DNA from: an uncultured Chitinophagaceae bacterium
GTDB taxonomy: Bacteria; Bacteroidota; Bacteroidia; Chitinophagales; Chitinophagaceae
DNA: 64,000 bases
Assembly: GCA_937862815.1 (NCBI GenBank)
Contig: CALMED010000001.1
Span: forward strand, 1-64,000
Direction: 5' to 3'
The notes under the pieces are model-generated. The model did not search any database and was not told the DNA's origin. It worked only from the letters and a program-made list of their open reading frames with translations. Below, one piece after another: positions 33,385 to 42,573 of this stretch. Each line of letters begins with the position of its first letter. Positions within the stretch are counted from its first letter, which is position 1. The position numbers and the translations under genes are program-made.

Positions 33385-35067
33385 TTAAAAATCCGGATTT
33401 TGCTTTAAGTTGGGGTTTACAGTAAATTCGTCTTCAGGAATAGGAAACAGTTTGTACTTATCATTCACATCTCTTCCCATGAAGTTGTTGGCAGTCCCAT
33501 CGCTGCCCTTCCAGTCCCAATTGTAGCCCTTAGTATATTTGTTGAATCTTATCAAGTCGGTTCTTCGTACACATTCCGTATATAATTCCCTTGACCGTTC
33601 ATCCAGAATAAAATCAAGCGTAAGTTGGCTGTCCGTAATACGACCAGAAGGCGCGGCTCCATAAGCACCTGAAAGATAAGCCCTGTCCCTTATTTCATTT
33701 ACATATCCGAGTGCTTCTGAACGGCTTCCGCTTGCTCCACGCAGAATTGCCTCGGCAGCCATCAAATATGCATCTGCCGTTCGGAACATAGGGTAATCTA
33801 CATAACTGTAAGTGGTACCCCCCGGAGCCAGGTCCTGCCGGTTTTTGTTTACGTTTCGCCATTTTATTACTGCATACCCATTTGTAAAGTCATTTTGAAA
33901 AGCAGTATTAGGCCTCCATGTTTCCTTTGTATGTCCATTTGTAAAAAACTGCGCCCTTTTGTCTGATTTATTATCACCCCACGTATCATTTAATACAAAC
34001 AATTGGTCGGCGGCAGCAAATTTATCAATCAAATTTGTTTTTGCCCTTGCATTACCAAAACCACGTGAACCAACACCTGTGAGATAAAAGTTACTCATTC
34101 TGCCATTGATGAGGGCTTTTATCAACCAACTGGTACCGGCGCTGTTGATTGTATATTCCCCATCTTGTGGCAATGGCCAAATAATTTCTTTACAGGTATG
34201 ATTATCTGCCAAAAATATATGCCTGTAGTCTGAAGCCAACGGATATTGTCCACTGGTTATAATCATTTTTGAATAATCATACGCCTTCTGGTATTCATTT
34301 TTTCCAACCCAGGACTGAGCATTGAGGTAAATCCTGGCAAGTAAGAACCATGCAGACGCCTGGTCTACCCTGCCGTACACATTTGTACCCGGAAGTTTCA
34401 TTTTCAGCTTTGCATCTTCTAACTCGTTAACCGTATAATTATATATTTCTTCACGTGATCTCTGTGTTGGAATTATTCCAACGGGCATTGTTTCATCAAT
34501 AAAAGGCCCAGAGCCAAACAAATCGCATATCATGCTGTAACAATATGCACGAACGAATCTTACTTCTGCTTTGTAAAATTCAATATCATTCTTCATTTTG
34601 TCATAAAGCCCTCTGCTCTTTAATTTTTCATCAGTAGACTCCCTTAAAAATTCATTGCAATAGCCAATGGTCATGTACAATCTGTAATAGGCATATTTGG
34701 TGATTATGGTAGACGGGTTCCAATTCATAAATAAATAATCCCTTGAACCCTGCGAACTTCCGGCATGAAGCGCAATATGGTCGGTAGCACACTCCTGCAG
34801 ATAAAAAATCGCTCTTGTGTACCCGCTATATCCTACATCAAGGCCACCTAAATCACCATCCCTGTCCGGCCCATCCTGGCCATTCAAAATAAGAGAGCCA
34901 TATATTTTTGCCAATACGCTTGTATATCCGCCTTCGGTTTTATAAACCTGATCAGCGGTTAGTACCCGGTCATTTAGCGGCATCGTATCCAAATCTTTTA
35001 TGCAGGAACTAAGCGAAGAACTGATCAAAACGATCAAACTCAACATTTTAACGAAATTATTTTTCAT
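33385..35067 (-). CDS. susD: SusD/RagB outer-membrane nutrient-binding lipoprotein
   Basis: The product has 560 residues. The ATG at 35067 follows GGAGGATATTAT, an ideal ribosome-binding site; a longer frame lacks one. The lipoprotein signal MKNNFVKMLSLIVLISSSLSSC ends in a lipobox Cys. The SusD-like N-terminal TPR part (LNDRVLTADQVYKTEGGYTS) and RagB/SusD C-terminal signatures (RTADAYLMAAEAILRG, LDFILDERSRELYTECVRRTDLIRF) are clear. It caps the TonB-dependent SusC transporter encoded 20 bases upstream. Confidence 0.95.
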   Translation of the reverse strand: MKNNFVKMLSLIVLISSSLSSCIKDLDTMPLNDRVLTADQVYKTEGGYTSVLAKIYGSLILNGQDGPDRDGDLGGLDVGYSGYTRAIFYLQECATDHIALHAGSSQGSRDYLFMNWNPSTIITKYAYYRLYMTIGYCNEFLRESTDEKLKSRGLYDKMKNDIEFYKAEVRFVRAYCYSMICDLFGSGPFIDETMPVGIIPTQRSREEIYNYTVNELEDAKLKMKLPGTNVYGRVDQASAWFLLARIYLNAQSWVGKNEYQKAYDYSKMIITSGQYPLASDYRHIFLADNHTCKEIIWPLPQDGEYTINSAGTSWLIKALINGRMSNFYLTGVGSRGFGNARAKTNLIDKFAAADQLFVLNDTWGDNKSDKRAQFFTNGHTKETWRPNTAFQNDFTNGYAVIKWRNVNKNRQDLAPGGTTYSYVDYPMFRTADAYLMAAEAILRGASGSRSEALGYVNEIRDRAYLSGAYGAAPSGRITDSQLTLDFILDERSRELYTECVRRTDLIRFNKYTKGYNWDWKGSDGTANNFMGRDVNDKYKLFPIPEDEFTVNPNLKQNPDF

Positions 35068-35086
35068 ATAATATCCTCCGGAATTT

Positions 35087-38032
35087 TTAGAAATTAACAT
35101 TCATGGTAAAGGTTAGAATCCTTGGGCGCTGATAAAAATTATTATCTAACCCTGAAAATATTTCAGGATCAACGCCTGAATATTTGGTTAGTACTATCAT
35201 GTTCTGTGCGCTTATTGCCAGTCTAAGCCTGCTGGTCTCATTCCATAATTTATTTAAGGTATAACCTAAGGTTATGTTATCAAACCGAAAAAATGCCCCT
35301 GATTCTAAAAAGATATCCGAAAAATATCTCTCCTGAATGAACCCGCGGTTCAGGGCATCTCGTGAAATATTGCTGGATACTCCCTGAGCGCTAAAAAGTG
35401 ACAACATTGTTTGACCGGCCTGTTGGTGATTAAATACATAGTTTCCGAAACTTCCATGACCATTTATTCCAAAATCCCAAGCTTTATAAGTGACCCTGGT
35501 ACTGGCACCATAGTAATAAGGCACCAGGGAACTTTTTCCTGTTACATGCTTATTTCCGTCTTGTTCACTTGTAACAACTGAACCATTGGGTGCAATATAT
35601 CTGCCTTCAAGAGGTTTCCCTTTTTCATCATACGCCTGCTTTAATAAAAAGAAGGTGTTTGGCGTTTCGCCAACTTTGTGGATCTGAAAATCCCTGCGGC
35701 TTATTGTACCGGTTTTCACAAAGTTATTGTCGGTATCAATAGTATTTAACTTAGTAATAGTTGCATTATTATATGTGAAGTTTCCACTTATATTCCACTC
35801 AAAATTATTCTTCTTTATTGGAGAACCACCCAATGCCAACTCTATTCCATAACCGCGCATACTTCCAATATTTGTTTCGATGATATTGGTAAAATTGCTT
35901 CCTGCAGGAACGGCTATTCGGTTCAACAGGTCTGTGGTTGTGCGTCGGAAAGCATCAATACTTCCATATAACCTGTTTTTGAGCAACCCAAAATCCAATC
36001 CTAAGTTATAAGTTGACGTGGTTTCCCATTTAATATTAGGGTCGTATCCATTTGGCCTTGCCAAATTGATCCATTCGTTTCCAAACAAATATCGTTGCAC
36101 ATTGGTAGAAATGGAATAAGTAGCCAAAGAAGGATGATAACCCCCGATATCCTGTTGACCTGTTTTGCCATAACTAATCCGCAACTTAAGGTCAGAAATT
36201 GCTTTAATGTTTTTAATAAAATTTTCTTCTGAAAGGCGGTATGCTAATGCAGCTGAAGGAAAATAACCCCATCTGTTATCCGGTGCAAATCTTGATGAAG
36301 CATCAGCTCTTAAAGTTCCTGTCAATAATATCTTTTGACCAAACGAATAATTCAATCGCCCAAAAAATGACAACAGGTACAAGGCGTCCTCATCGGGCAC
36401 AGATGCATCTACCACATCCCTTACTATACTTTGCGGCTTGCTGCTATACCAAAACCGTTGCCACTCATAGCCCGCCATTGCATCTATAGAATGCTTAGTC
36501 CCTAACCTTTTATTATAGTTGCCATATGCCGTAAGTATATAATTTGTATTCTTATTTTCTTCTGTATATATCCTGCCCCGCCCATCGTTTCTGATGCCTG
36601 TATAGGTTGCCGGCGCCTTATCCGGAATTGTTTCAGAATAGTTTCTGTTCCGTATGTCGTAACCAAGATTTATGTTAAAACGCAAATTTTCCAACCCATG
36701 TACCTTATAATCGAGTGCCAGATTACCTAACGTACGAAACTCTTGGTTTAGCCTATCTGTTAACACCAGGTTAGCCACCGGATTTGTTGGGGCCAATGAA
36801 ATAGGATTTCCCGCATTCTTCCAAACGAAATAGCCAAGCCCAACATTGTTTGGATCGCTTTCAAAAACCGGCCTTGTAGGGTCAAATGATAAAGAGTTGC
36901 CAATAACGCCTGTAGAAATAGGCCTGTCATTTTCCCAGATTCCTTTAAAATTAAAGTCCAGCGAAAGGTGCTTGTTTAAGAACTTTGGCGACAGCCCTAA
37001 TCCAACATTACTCCGCTCAAAATTATTCTCCTTAATAATCCCATTTTGGTTTATATATCCTAATGAAAGCCTATAGGGTAAGTTTCCGGGGTTTCCAGTC
37101 ATAGAAATGTTATGCTCATTTCCCAGGCCTGTCCTGTATATTTCATTTTGCCAATCCGTTGAGGCGGTGCCTAGTTGAAAACTTGCCGGTGCGTTCGCTT
37201 TTTCTGCAAATACTTTTCTGTATTCATCTGCATTCAATACATCATAACGGCTAAACGGTTTGCTGATCATAACATTCGTGTTATAACTAACCTGAGGTTT
37301 CAATGACCTGGAACTGCCTTTTTTTGTAGTAATGATCACAACCCCATTTGATGCCCGTGAACCATAAATGGCTGTTGCCGATGCGTCTTTCAAAACGGTA
37401 TAAGATTCAATGTCATTAGGGTTAATAGTACTCAAAGGAGCCCCGCTGCTAATAGGTACGCCATCAATGACAACAAGTGGGTCATTTGAAGCCGAAAGCG
37501 AAGCGCCCATACGAATTCTTATGATACCTTCGCTACCGGGATTGCCTGTACCGGGTACTACGTTAACACCTGCCACCTTCCCAACAAGGGCATCCTGCGG
37601 TGTTAAAATGAGACCCTTGTTTAAGGGGTCGGGCTTAATGGTAGTGACTGCCCCTGTGGCGTCCCCCTTCTTCACCTGTCCGTAACCAATTACCACCACA
37701 TCACTCAAACTTTCGCTCTTTGTTTCTAAAACTACCCTAATATATTCCTGTTCTGCTGTGACTTCAATACTGTTATATCCAATACTTGAAATAATCAAAA
37801 CGCTGTTCCTGGCCAAGCGTATTTGAAAATTTCCGGAAGAGTCTGTGGCGGTGCCATCCTTCCGTCCTTTAACCAGCACATTTGCGCCCCGCACAGGGAG
37901 TCCCGTCATTTTGTCTGTTACAGAACCCTTCACTTGGATAATCTCTTGGGCGAAGGCGTTGCCGATTCCCCCCAATTGAACAAGAATACCGATTAGAAGC
38001 AGCTTGACTTTTAATCTAAAAAATTTTTTCAT
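35087..38032 (-). CDS. susC: SusC/RagA TonB-dependent outer-membrane transporter
   Basis: The protein has 981 residues from ATG 38032 (ATG 38041 is equally possible). A signal peptide ends in NAFAQ; a CarboxypepD_reg-like domain (VKGSVTDKMTGLPVRGANVL), the TonB plug (SLSDVVVIGYGQVKKGDATG; DPLVVIDGVP; ASATAIYGSRASNGVVIITTKKG) and the C-terminal beta barrel ending in TFTMNVNF follow. SusC/SusD pairs import oligosaccharides, peptides or other large nutrients. With the phosphatase downstream, an organophosphate or phosphorylated-glycan substrate is plausible. The first gene of the operon; the 740 bp upstream carry its promoter, not resolved. Confidence 0.95.
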   Translation of the reverse strand: MKKFFRLKVKLLLIGILVQLGGIGNAFAQEIIQVKGSVTDKMTGLPVRGANVLVKGRKDGTATDSSGNFQIRLARNSVLIISSIGYNSIEVTAEQEYIRVVLETKSESLSDVVVIGYGQVKKGDATGAVTTIKPDPLNKGLILTPQDALVGKVAGVNVVPGTGNPGSEGIIRIRMGASLSASNDPLVVIDGVPISSGAPLSTINPNDIESYTVLKDASATAIYGSRASNGVVIITTKKGSSRSLKPQVSYNTNVMISKPFSRYDVLNADEYRKVFAEKANAPASFQLGTASTDWQNEIYRTGLGNEHNISMTGNPGNLPYRLSLGYINQNGIIKENNFERSNVGLGLSPKFLNKHLSLDFNFKGIWENDRPISTGVIGNSLSFDPTRPVFESDPNNVGLGYFVWKNAGNPISLAPTNPVANLVLTDRLNQEFRTLGNLALDYKVHGLENLRFNINLGYDIRNRNYSETIPDKAPATYTGIRNDGRGRIYTEENKNTNYILTAYGNYNKRLGTKHSIDAMAGYEWQRFWYSSKPQSIVRDVVDASVPDEDALYLLSFFGRLNYSFGQKILLTGTLRADASSRFAPDNRWGYFPSAALAYRLSEENFIKNIKAISDLKLRISYGKTGQQDIGGYHPSLATYSISTNVQRYLFGNEWINLARPNGYDPNIKWETTSTYNLGLDFGLLKNRLYGSIDAFRRTTTDLLNRIAVPAGSNFTNIIETNIGSMRGYGIELALGGSPIKKNNFEWNISGNFTYNNATITKLNTIDTDNNFVKTGTISRRDFQIHKVGETPNTFFLLKQAYDEKGKPLEGRYIAPNGSVVTSEQDGNKHVTGKSSLVPYYYGASTRVTYKAWDFGINGHGSFGNYVFNHQQAGQTMLSLFSAQGVSSNISRDALNRGFIQERYFSDIFLESGAFFRFDNITLGYTLNKLWNETSRLRLAISAQNMIVLTKYSGVDPEIFSGLDNNFYQRPRILTFTMNVNF

Positions 38033-38041
38033 GGCAGTCAT

Positions 38042-38785
38042 ACTTTTAAATTTTGGTAAAAACTATGGCATTAAATCACCGTTGAAAGTAGACTACTGAT
38101 ACCTTCTTTCAATCGTCAGTAAAAGTGAAAGTAGGTTTACGAAAGAGCTTTTTTGTTGTAAAACATTGTTTTTCAGGCGCTTAGATTTTGGGCTCCAGAA
38201 ATGACTAAGTATATCATGAGTATCTTTTAGGTAGGGGCTAATGCCTAAGACTGCTGCAGGGGTAAGCATTCAGCAGAACCACTTGATGCCGATTGAATCA
38301 GCGGGTCTGTGTCCGGAATTAACAGGGATGAAGTACATTTTGAAAAACTGGTTTGTAAAAAATAAGTGGGATGCTTGCCAGCGGTGGATAACAAAATAAT
38401 GCTCCCCTTTTAAACTTTTGAAGTAGTTCCAGTGCTTCTCTTCCCATTTATCTTGATTTAGTAAACATGTAGCCACAGATTTATACCAATTTTGCATTTA
38501 GTAAACATTTATGGAAAAATTAAAATGACTTTCGCCATCAGCCATTTTGTATTTATCAGACTTTCAATGCGTTATGTGTTGCGCACCCGGAAACGGGGTT
38601 GATTTGCCTTTTTGTGGCAACTTTGGAAGAGGCGGGAAATTCCGGAATATTTAAGAAGGGCTCCGCCCCGCAAATAGACTGCAACCTGTACCGGTAATTT
38701 GCCGTGCGTTTGCTTTGCAAAGCGCAGCCCAGCCACCGGCAGGGTATGTGCCGGGGCAAGGCGATGATGCTGATAAACAACCCGG
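38042..38785. other. 744-bp intergenic region upstream of susC
   Basis: AT-rich near susC and GC-rich at the right end. No RNA gene, repeat or convincing coding frame was recognised; a 75-codon minus-strand frame at 38270-38497 lacks any family feature. The susC promoter must lie here. Confidence 0.5.
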
Positions 38786-39190
38786 ATGAACGAAACCACC
38801 ACCATACGCACCACGGACGTGGAACTGGATGAAGCAGTGCGGCAGCTGCTGGAAACAACCGAAGAACGGGTGACGATTGTGCATTGCCGCCTCTTGATGC
38901 CCGAGCCCGGGTATTACCGCATCTGGCCGCAGACCTGCCTGGTGGAAGACGGCGGCGGGCGGCGCAGCCTGCTGCAGGCACTGGGTGTTGTGCTGGCCCC
39001 GGCCTGGATGCCCTGCTTCGCGTTCAGGACCTATGTCCGCTTTACGCTGGTATTTGAAGGCCTGGGGAAGGACTGCCGCAGTTTTCACCTCGATGAAGAC
39101 ATCCCGGAGTCGCTTGGATTTTATACCGACCCCGTGCCGCGGAACGAAACGGATGTGTACAACGTTTTGCTGAAGGAAAAGGCGTATTGA
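38786..39190 (+). CDS. Hypothetical protein, 134 residues
   Basis: No family recognised. A soluble protein with an acidic N-terminal helix (DVELDEAVRQLLETTEER), a strand-rich middle (VTIVHCRLLMPEPGYYRIWP) and the C-terminal phrase PVPRNETDVYNVLL. GC-rich codon use and a clean start after a GGATGA region support it being real. It is followed by another small unknown gene on the same strand. Confidence 0.6.
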   Translation: MNETTTIRTTDVELDEAVRQLLETTEERVTIVHCRLLMPEPGYYRIWPQTCLVEDGGGRRSLLQALGVVLAPAWMPCFAFRTYVRFTLVFEGLGKDCRSFHLDEDIPESLGFYTDPVPRNETDVYNVLLKEKAY

Positions 39191-39346
39191 AGCGGCGCTC
39201 CGGTAATGGGCTGCATGCCGGGTAGCAGAAGACAGGCGTAAGGATGAATGTGAAGCCCGTTGTATTAACAAGTGAAAGAATGCAGTATTTATAAAGCGAT
39301 TTCGTCCATCAGAACCGCCTCCCGTTGGTAACCGGAATCAACTTTT

Positions 39347-39754
39347 ATGGAAGATTATCTATATGAACTGATTGTCGCTGGTGCGCTGGTCCTGGGATAC
39401 ATGGCCTGGTTAAGCGGGACGCAACAGAAACCGCCGCAACCCAAAAAATTGCCGGTTCCGCTTCCGTCCCCGGCGACGGGGAGCACGGAACCCGGCTGGA
39501 ACACCCGCATCCTGTACCTGTCCAACGGCCGGCAGATCCCCGGTCCGCATGTGGCTTACTACTGGCTCCTGCTGGACATGCACGAGGATCTTCCCCTGCA
39601 CCCCGTGAGCATCTGGCTGGCGTACCAAAACTCATTCGAAGTCATGTACGAAACGGAAAAGGCGCGGATGCCGGTGAAGGTGCAGCTGGTTGATTTAAAG
39701 AGCGCCCGCAATTATTTGCTGGACCGGTATATGCTGGTGGGGTATTTGAATTGA
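39347..39754 (+). CDS. Hypothetical membrane-anchored protein
   Basis: The product has 135 residues. It has one N-terminal hydrophobic helix (LYELIVAGALVLGYMAWL), a proline-rich linker (residues 27-48) and a C-terminal domain with RILYLSNGRQIPGPHVAYYW and LAYQNSFEVMYETEKARM. The layout suggests a small anchored protein. No family recognised. The sequence across its stop codon (39740-39782) is repeated at 40964-41012. Confidence 0.6.
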   Translation: MEDYLYELIVAGALVLGYMAWLSGTQQKPPQPKKLPVPLPSPATGSTEPGWNTRILYLSNGRQIPGPHVAYYWLLLDMHEDLPLHPVSIWLAYQNSFEVMYETEKARMPVKVQLVDLKSARNYLLDRYMLVGYLN

Positions 39755-39875
39755 CGGAAAGAGGAAAAGGAAAGAGTTATACGATGGGGTGCACCCACAC
39801 ACTAAAAAATCAGGGGGCTGTAAACGATGTATTTAAATCGGTTTCGAAACTGACTGAATTTTATTGATGGAAGCT

Positions 39876-40199
39876 TTAATAGTCAAAGTATGCTTGTAAA
39901 AGGTTGAATACCTCAAGGGCTTTTTTTTCATCAATTATACCAAGTTTTTTAACGAATCTGCTTTTGTCAACGGCTCGGATCTGGTCAATAACAATTTGGC
40001 CTTTTTTGTTTTTGAACGTGCAATTTACCCGGGAGGGATAGTGTCGGATAGTAGAAGTAAGCGGAGCGATAATAACGGTATCCAGGTATTTATTGGCCTC
40101 GTCGGGCGAGATAATCATACAGGGACGCATTTTTTTTATTTCCCGGCCAACAGCGGGGTCCAGCGATACCATCCATACTTCCGCACGTCTTATTACCAT
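39876..40199 (-). CDS. mazF: MazF-family mRNA interferase toxin
   Basis: The protein has 107 residues from ATG 40199, which stands 7 bases after GAGGAGG; ATG 40205 would be too close to it. MazF/PemK features are IRRAEVWMVSLDPAVGREIKKMRPCMIIS (cut here to the key R-P pair), TVIIAPLTSTIRHYP with the Ser/Thr used in RNA cleavage, and QIVIDQIRAVDKSRFVKKLG. It cleaves mRNA at short motifs. Its ribosome-binding site lies within the end of mazE, which it overlaps. Confidence 0.93.
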   Translation of the reverse strand: MVIRRAEVWMVSLDPAVGREIKKMRPCMIISPDEANKYLDTVIIAPLTSTIRHYPSRVNCTFKNKKGQIVIDQIRAVDKSRFVKKLGIIDEKKALEVFNLLQAYFDY

Positions 40200-40444
40200 G
40201 TCCATTCCTCCTCATCAAACTTATTTCTGAGTTGCATCAATTTCTTTTCCGCTGACGTTAATTTCCTGATCCCTTGTTTAAATTGATCTTCCCATCCGAC
40301 TCTCGCTTTGCTCAGGGGCTTTAACAGAATGCCCTCCTTTTTTAATTCTATCTCCAGGTCATTTGAAATATGATATTGGCGTAATAGGGTCTGTGGCAGC
40401 CGAATACCTTTGGAGTTTCCGATATCGATTACTTTCACTTTCAT
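40193..40444 (-). CDS. mazE: MazE-family antitoxin (AbrB/SpoVT-type)
   Basis: The protein has 83 residues. The N-terminal swapped-hairpin AbrB-like DNA-binding domain reads VKVIDIGNSKGIRLPQTLLR; the C-terminal acidic tail (RNKFDEEEWTW) is the flexible part that neutralises MazF. The gene precedes and overlaps mazF by 7 bases, the usual antitoxin-first order with autoregulation. Confidence 0.93.
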   Translation of the reverse strand: MKVKVIDIGNSKGIRLPQTLLRQYHISNDLEIELKKEGILLKPLSKARVGWEDQFKQGIRKLTSAEKKLMQLRNKFDEEEWTW

Positions 40445-41043
40445 GTTTCAAAGTTATTACATTGTAATTACTTTTCCAAAAGCTCTGTCAAAAAGGGGGG
40501 CGTATTTGTTTGCAAACGTCCGGAAAGTATTGAACAGCAAGTTTTACAACACCAACATCGCCATCAAATTCACCTGAAAAAATTGTGAACCCTGAATAGC
40601 TGAGCCGCCCCTTCCCCGGATGCCGGCACCCGGACGTGGCCCCAGACCAGGCGGTACGGTTCCCGCTATCCGGCGGATCGCCAGGACCGGCTACTGTAAC
40701 TTACGCCTCCTGTTTTTTGCATTTCTTGTAAATTTAAACAGAACAAAAAAAGAAAGCTGATTCCGTTTGGCCGTAATGACAACCGGAAATCCGGTCAACG
40801 GGTTATTATTACCTTATAAAATGAATGTTGACATGCAATTCAACTGCCCGACTAAAAAACCGGCAGCCGGTTTATATTTCATATTTCTCCTGCTACTTTT
40901 ATCTGATGCATCTGCTCAAATCAAGATAATGCGACCCATACCGGAATTATCCCCGGGATTGCCGGGTATGTGAATTGACGGAAAAAGAAAAAGAAAAAGT
41001 AAACAGTTATACCTTGGTACATTTACAGGTAAAGGCAGCGAAA
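40445..41043 (+). other. Mostly intergenic; possible short secreted remnant at 40776-40973
   Basis: A short frame (ATG 40776 or 40821) encodes a good signal peptide (AGLYFIFLLLLLSDASAQ) followed by only 17 residues before its stop at 40973. It could be a truncated secreted protein. Its last bases and 3' flank (40964-41012) repeat the end of the gene at 39347-39754, pointing to a local duplication and deletion. Nothing else was recognised. Confidence 0.35.
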
Positions 41044-41433
41044 ATGAAGCAGTTGTTATTTACGGCAGTATTGTTGTTTGCGTTCGGATTTGCCGGTGCG
41101 CAACGGATGTATGATGGTTCCGGACGACAGATCGGTCGTATTGACGGCGAACGATATTATGACGGTTCCGGCAGGCAGATCGGGCGTGTTGACGGAGTAC
41201 GCATCTATGATGGTTCCGGCCGGCAGATCGGCCGGATTGACGGCGAACGCATCTATGACGGATCCGGCCGGCAAATCGGGCGGATCGACGGCGAACGCCT
41301 TTATGATGGTACCGGCAGGCAGATTGGCAGAATTGACGGGGATCGCATCTATGACGGTTCCGGCAGACAGATTGGCCGTGCTGACGGGTTAAGAAGGCGG
41401 CAGGTTATTTTGTTCTTCTTCTTTTTTATGTGA
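41044..41433 (+). CDS. Secreted 5-fold beta-flower repeat protein
   Basis: The product has 129 residues. A signal peptide (MKQLLFTAVLLFAFGFAGAQ) is followed by six consecutive 16-residue repeats of the form YDGSGRQIGRIDGERI, then LRRRQVILFFFFFM. The repeats and the aromatic C-terminal end match the small exported 5-fold beta-flower proteins of Bacteroidota, whose function is unknown. At DNA level the six 48-bp units differ mainly at silent positions, so selection has kept the protein repeat. It stands alone and convergent with the next gene. Confidence 0.82.
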   Translation: MKQLLFTAVLLFAFGFAGAQRMYDGSGRQIGRIDGERYYDGSGRQIGRVDGVRIYDGSGRQIGRIDGERIYDGSGRQIGRIDGERLYDGTGRQIGRIDGDRIYDGSGRQIGRADGLRRRQVILFFFFFM

Positions 41434-41590
41434 TAACATCTTGCAGAAAGTCTTGCCGAAAATCTCAATGTAAATGACTTAATACCGCTTGTTGATTTCT
41501 TGTTTTTCAAGGACAATGCCGGGAATTGTCTTCTACACTACTCACGGATGAACGAGATATGGTATAAATTGCAGCCGGGTTTTGTCAAAT

Positions 41591-42079
41591 TCAACAGCCG
41601 GATAATTTACCTTTTTTAATATTTCCTCCCGGTCGTATAAACTCCGGGAACCACAATGAAGGCCTGCGCTTTTGAACGTAGGTAATCTGAATATGATCGG
41701 ACCCGGTTTCGGGTGTAAAAACCGTTTGCTCCAGGAAAGACCGGCACAAGTCGCTCATGGGACGATCCAGTTCAAGTTCCTCACTTCCGCAGCGGGGGCA
41801 ATGCAGGTCTCCTCTGCAAATAGTTTTATAGCGGCTGCGGGATTGAACCCGGAACCGGGTGCCGCACGATTCGCACTCCAGCAGGGGCTTGTAACTGCAA
41901 CCGGGCTTGAGTAACTGCCATCTTTCGTTTTGACTTTCTGGTTTTCCCCGGCATAAAAGCCGTTGGCGAAACCGCTTTGTTTTTTGCCCGACCAGCGCAG
42001 TTCCCGGGTAGCGCCCCGGTGAAATGTCAGTACCAATCCTGAAACGCCGGGTGGAAAGATGAAAGACAAGGTGGATCAT
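41591..42079 (-). CDS. Zinc-ribbon hypothetical protein
   Basis: No family recognised. The frame has 162 codons from ATG. The middle is a CxxC-x20-CxxC zinc ribbon: C69ESC and, after 18-20 residues, LHCPRCGSEELELD. The N-terminal 50 residues are basic and low in family signal, so the true start may be internal. Zinc ribbons of this kind occur in nucleic-acid-binding proteins. It is the last of a run of small minus-strand genes. Confidence 0.5.
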   Translation of the reverse strand: MIHLVFHLSTRRFRIGTDISPGRYPGTALVGQKTKRFRQRLLCRGKPESQNERWQLLKPGCSYKPLLECESCGTRFRVQSRSRYKTICRGDLHCPRCGSEELELDRPMSDLCRSFLEQTVFTPETGSDHIQITYVQKRRPSLWFPEFIRPGGNIKKGKLSGC

Positions 42080-42137
42080 GAATGGAATTGATGAATCACC
42101 CGCATATGTAAATTAAATGGCGAGCCCTGTTATATGT

Positions 42138-42494
42138 TTACCCCTTGTTCAACTTTCCCAACAGCTTCAGTAAGATCACTGCATGAAAACTGTCTTTCAC
42201 AAAGCGCTTTTGAGCGTCCCATATCCGGCCATACGCCTCAATGGGCTTCTCTTTATTTTTCGACTGAACCTGTATGCCCCGGTACTCTGCGAGGGCCTTT
42301 TTTAAAAGGGCAACCACTTCCTCTGAAGTCATTTGCTTTAATGTTTCAGGATGAGCAAGCAGTTGTGCAACAGCAGGAATCCTGTCCATCTCCAGCAGAC
42401 GGATCAATTCTATGGTATCTGCCCTGCTTTCAGAAAGGAAATGATTGGATTTTGTTACCAGGTCAATTAAGTCGTAGAAGGATTTTCCGTTCAT
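42138..42494 (-). CDS. Hypothetical helical protein, 118 residues
   Basis: No family recognised. Predicted mostly helical and soluble, with SNHFLSESRADTIELIRLLE near the N-terminus and AYGRIWDAQKRFVKDSFHAV near the C-terminus. Codon use is like its neighbours and the ATG is followed by a good frame. It is separated from the upstream 221-residue gene by 79 bases and may share its transcript. Confidence 0.55.
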   Translation of the reverse strand: MNGKSFYDLIDLVTKSNHFLSESRADTIELIRLLEMDRIPAVAQLLAHPETLKQMTSEEVVALLKKALAEYRGIQVQSKNKEKPIEAYGRIWDAQKRFVKDSFHAVILLKLLGKLNKG

Positions 42495-42573
42495 ATGTAA
42501 ATTCGCTTATTACAATTACAGATTTGCACAGAAATGCAGAAGGTTATGACCTACAGCTTTTTTTACCTCGTTC

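Noticed and set aside
30027-38032. SusCD-phosphatase operon as part of the defence island
   Set aside because: Gene content is ordinary nutrient uptake and no overlap or shared promoter with the BREX genes is visible.
38270-38497. 75-codon minus-strand frame upstream of susC
   Set aside because: No ribosome-binding site, no recognisable domain and composition unlike the neighbours; it is probably chance.
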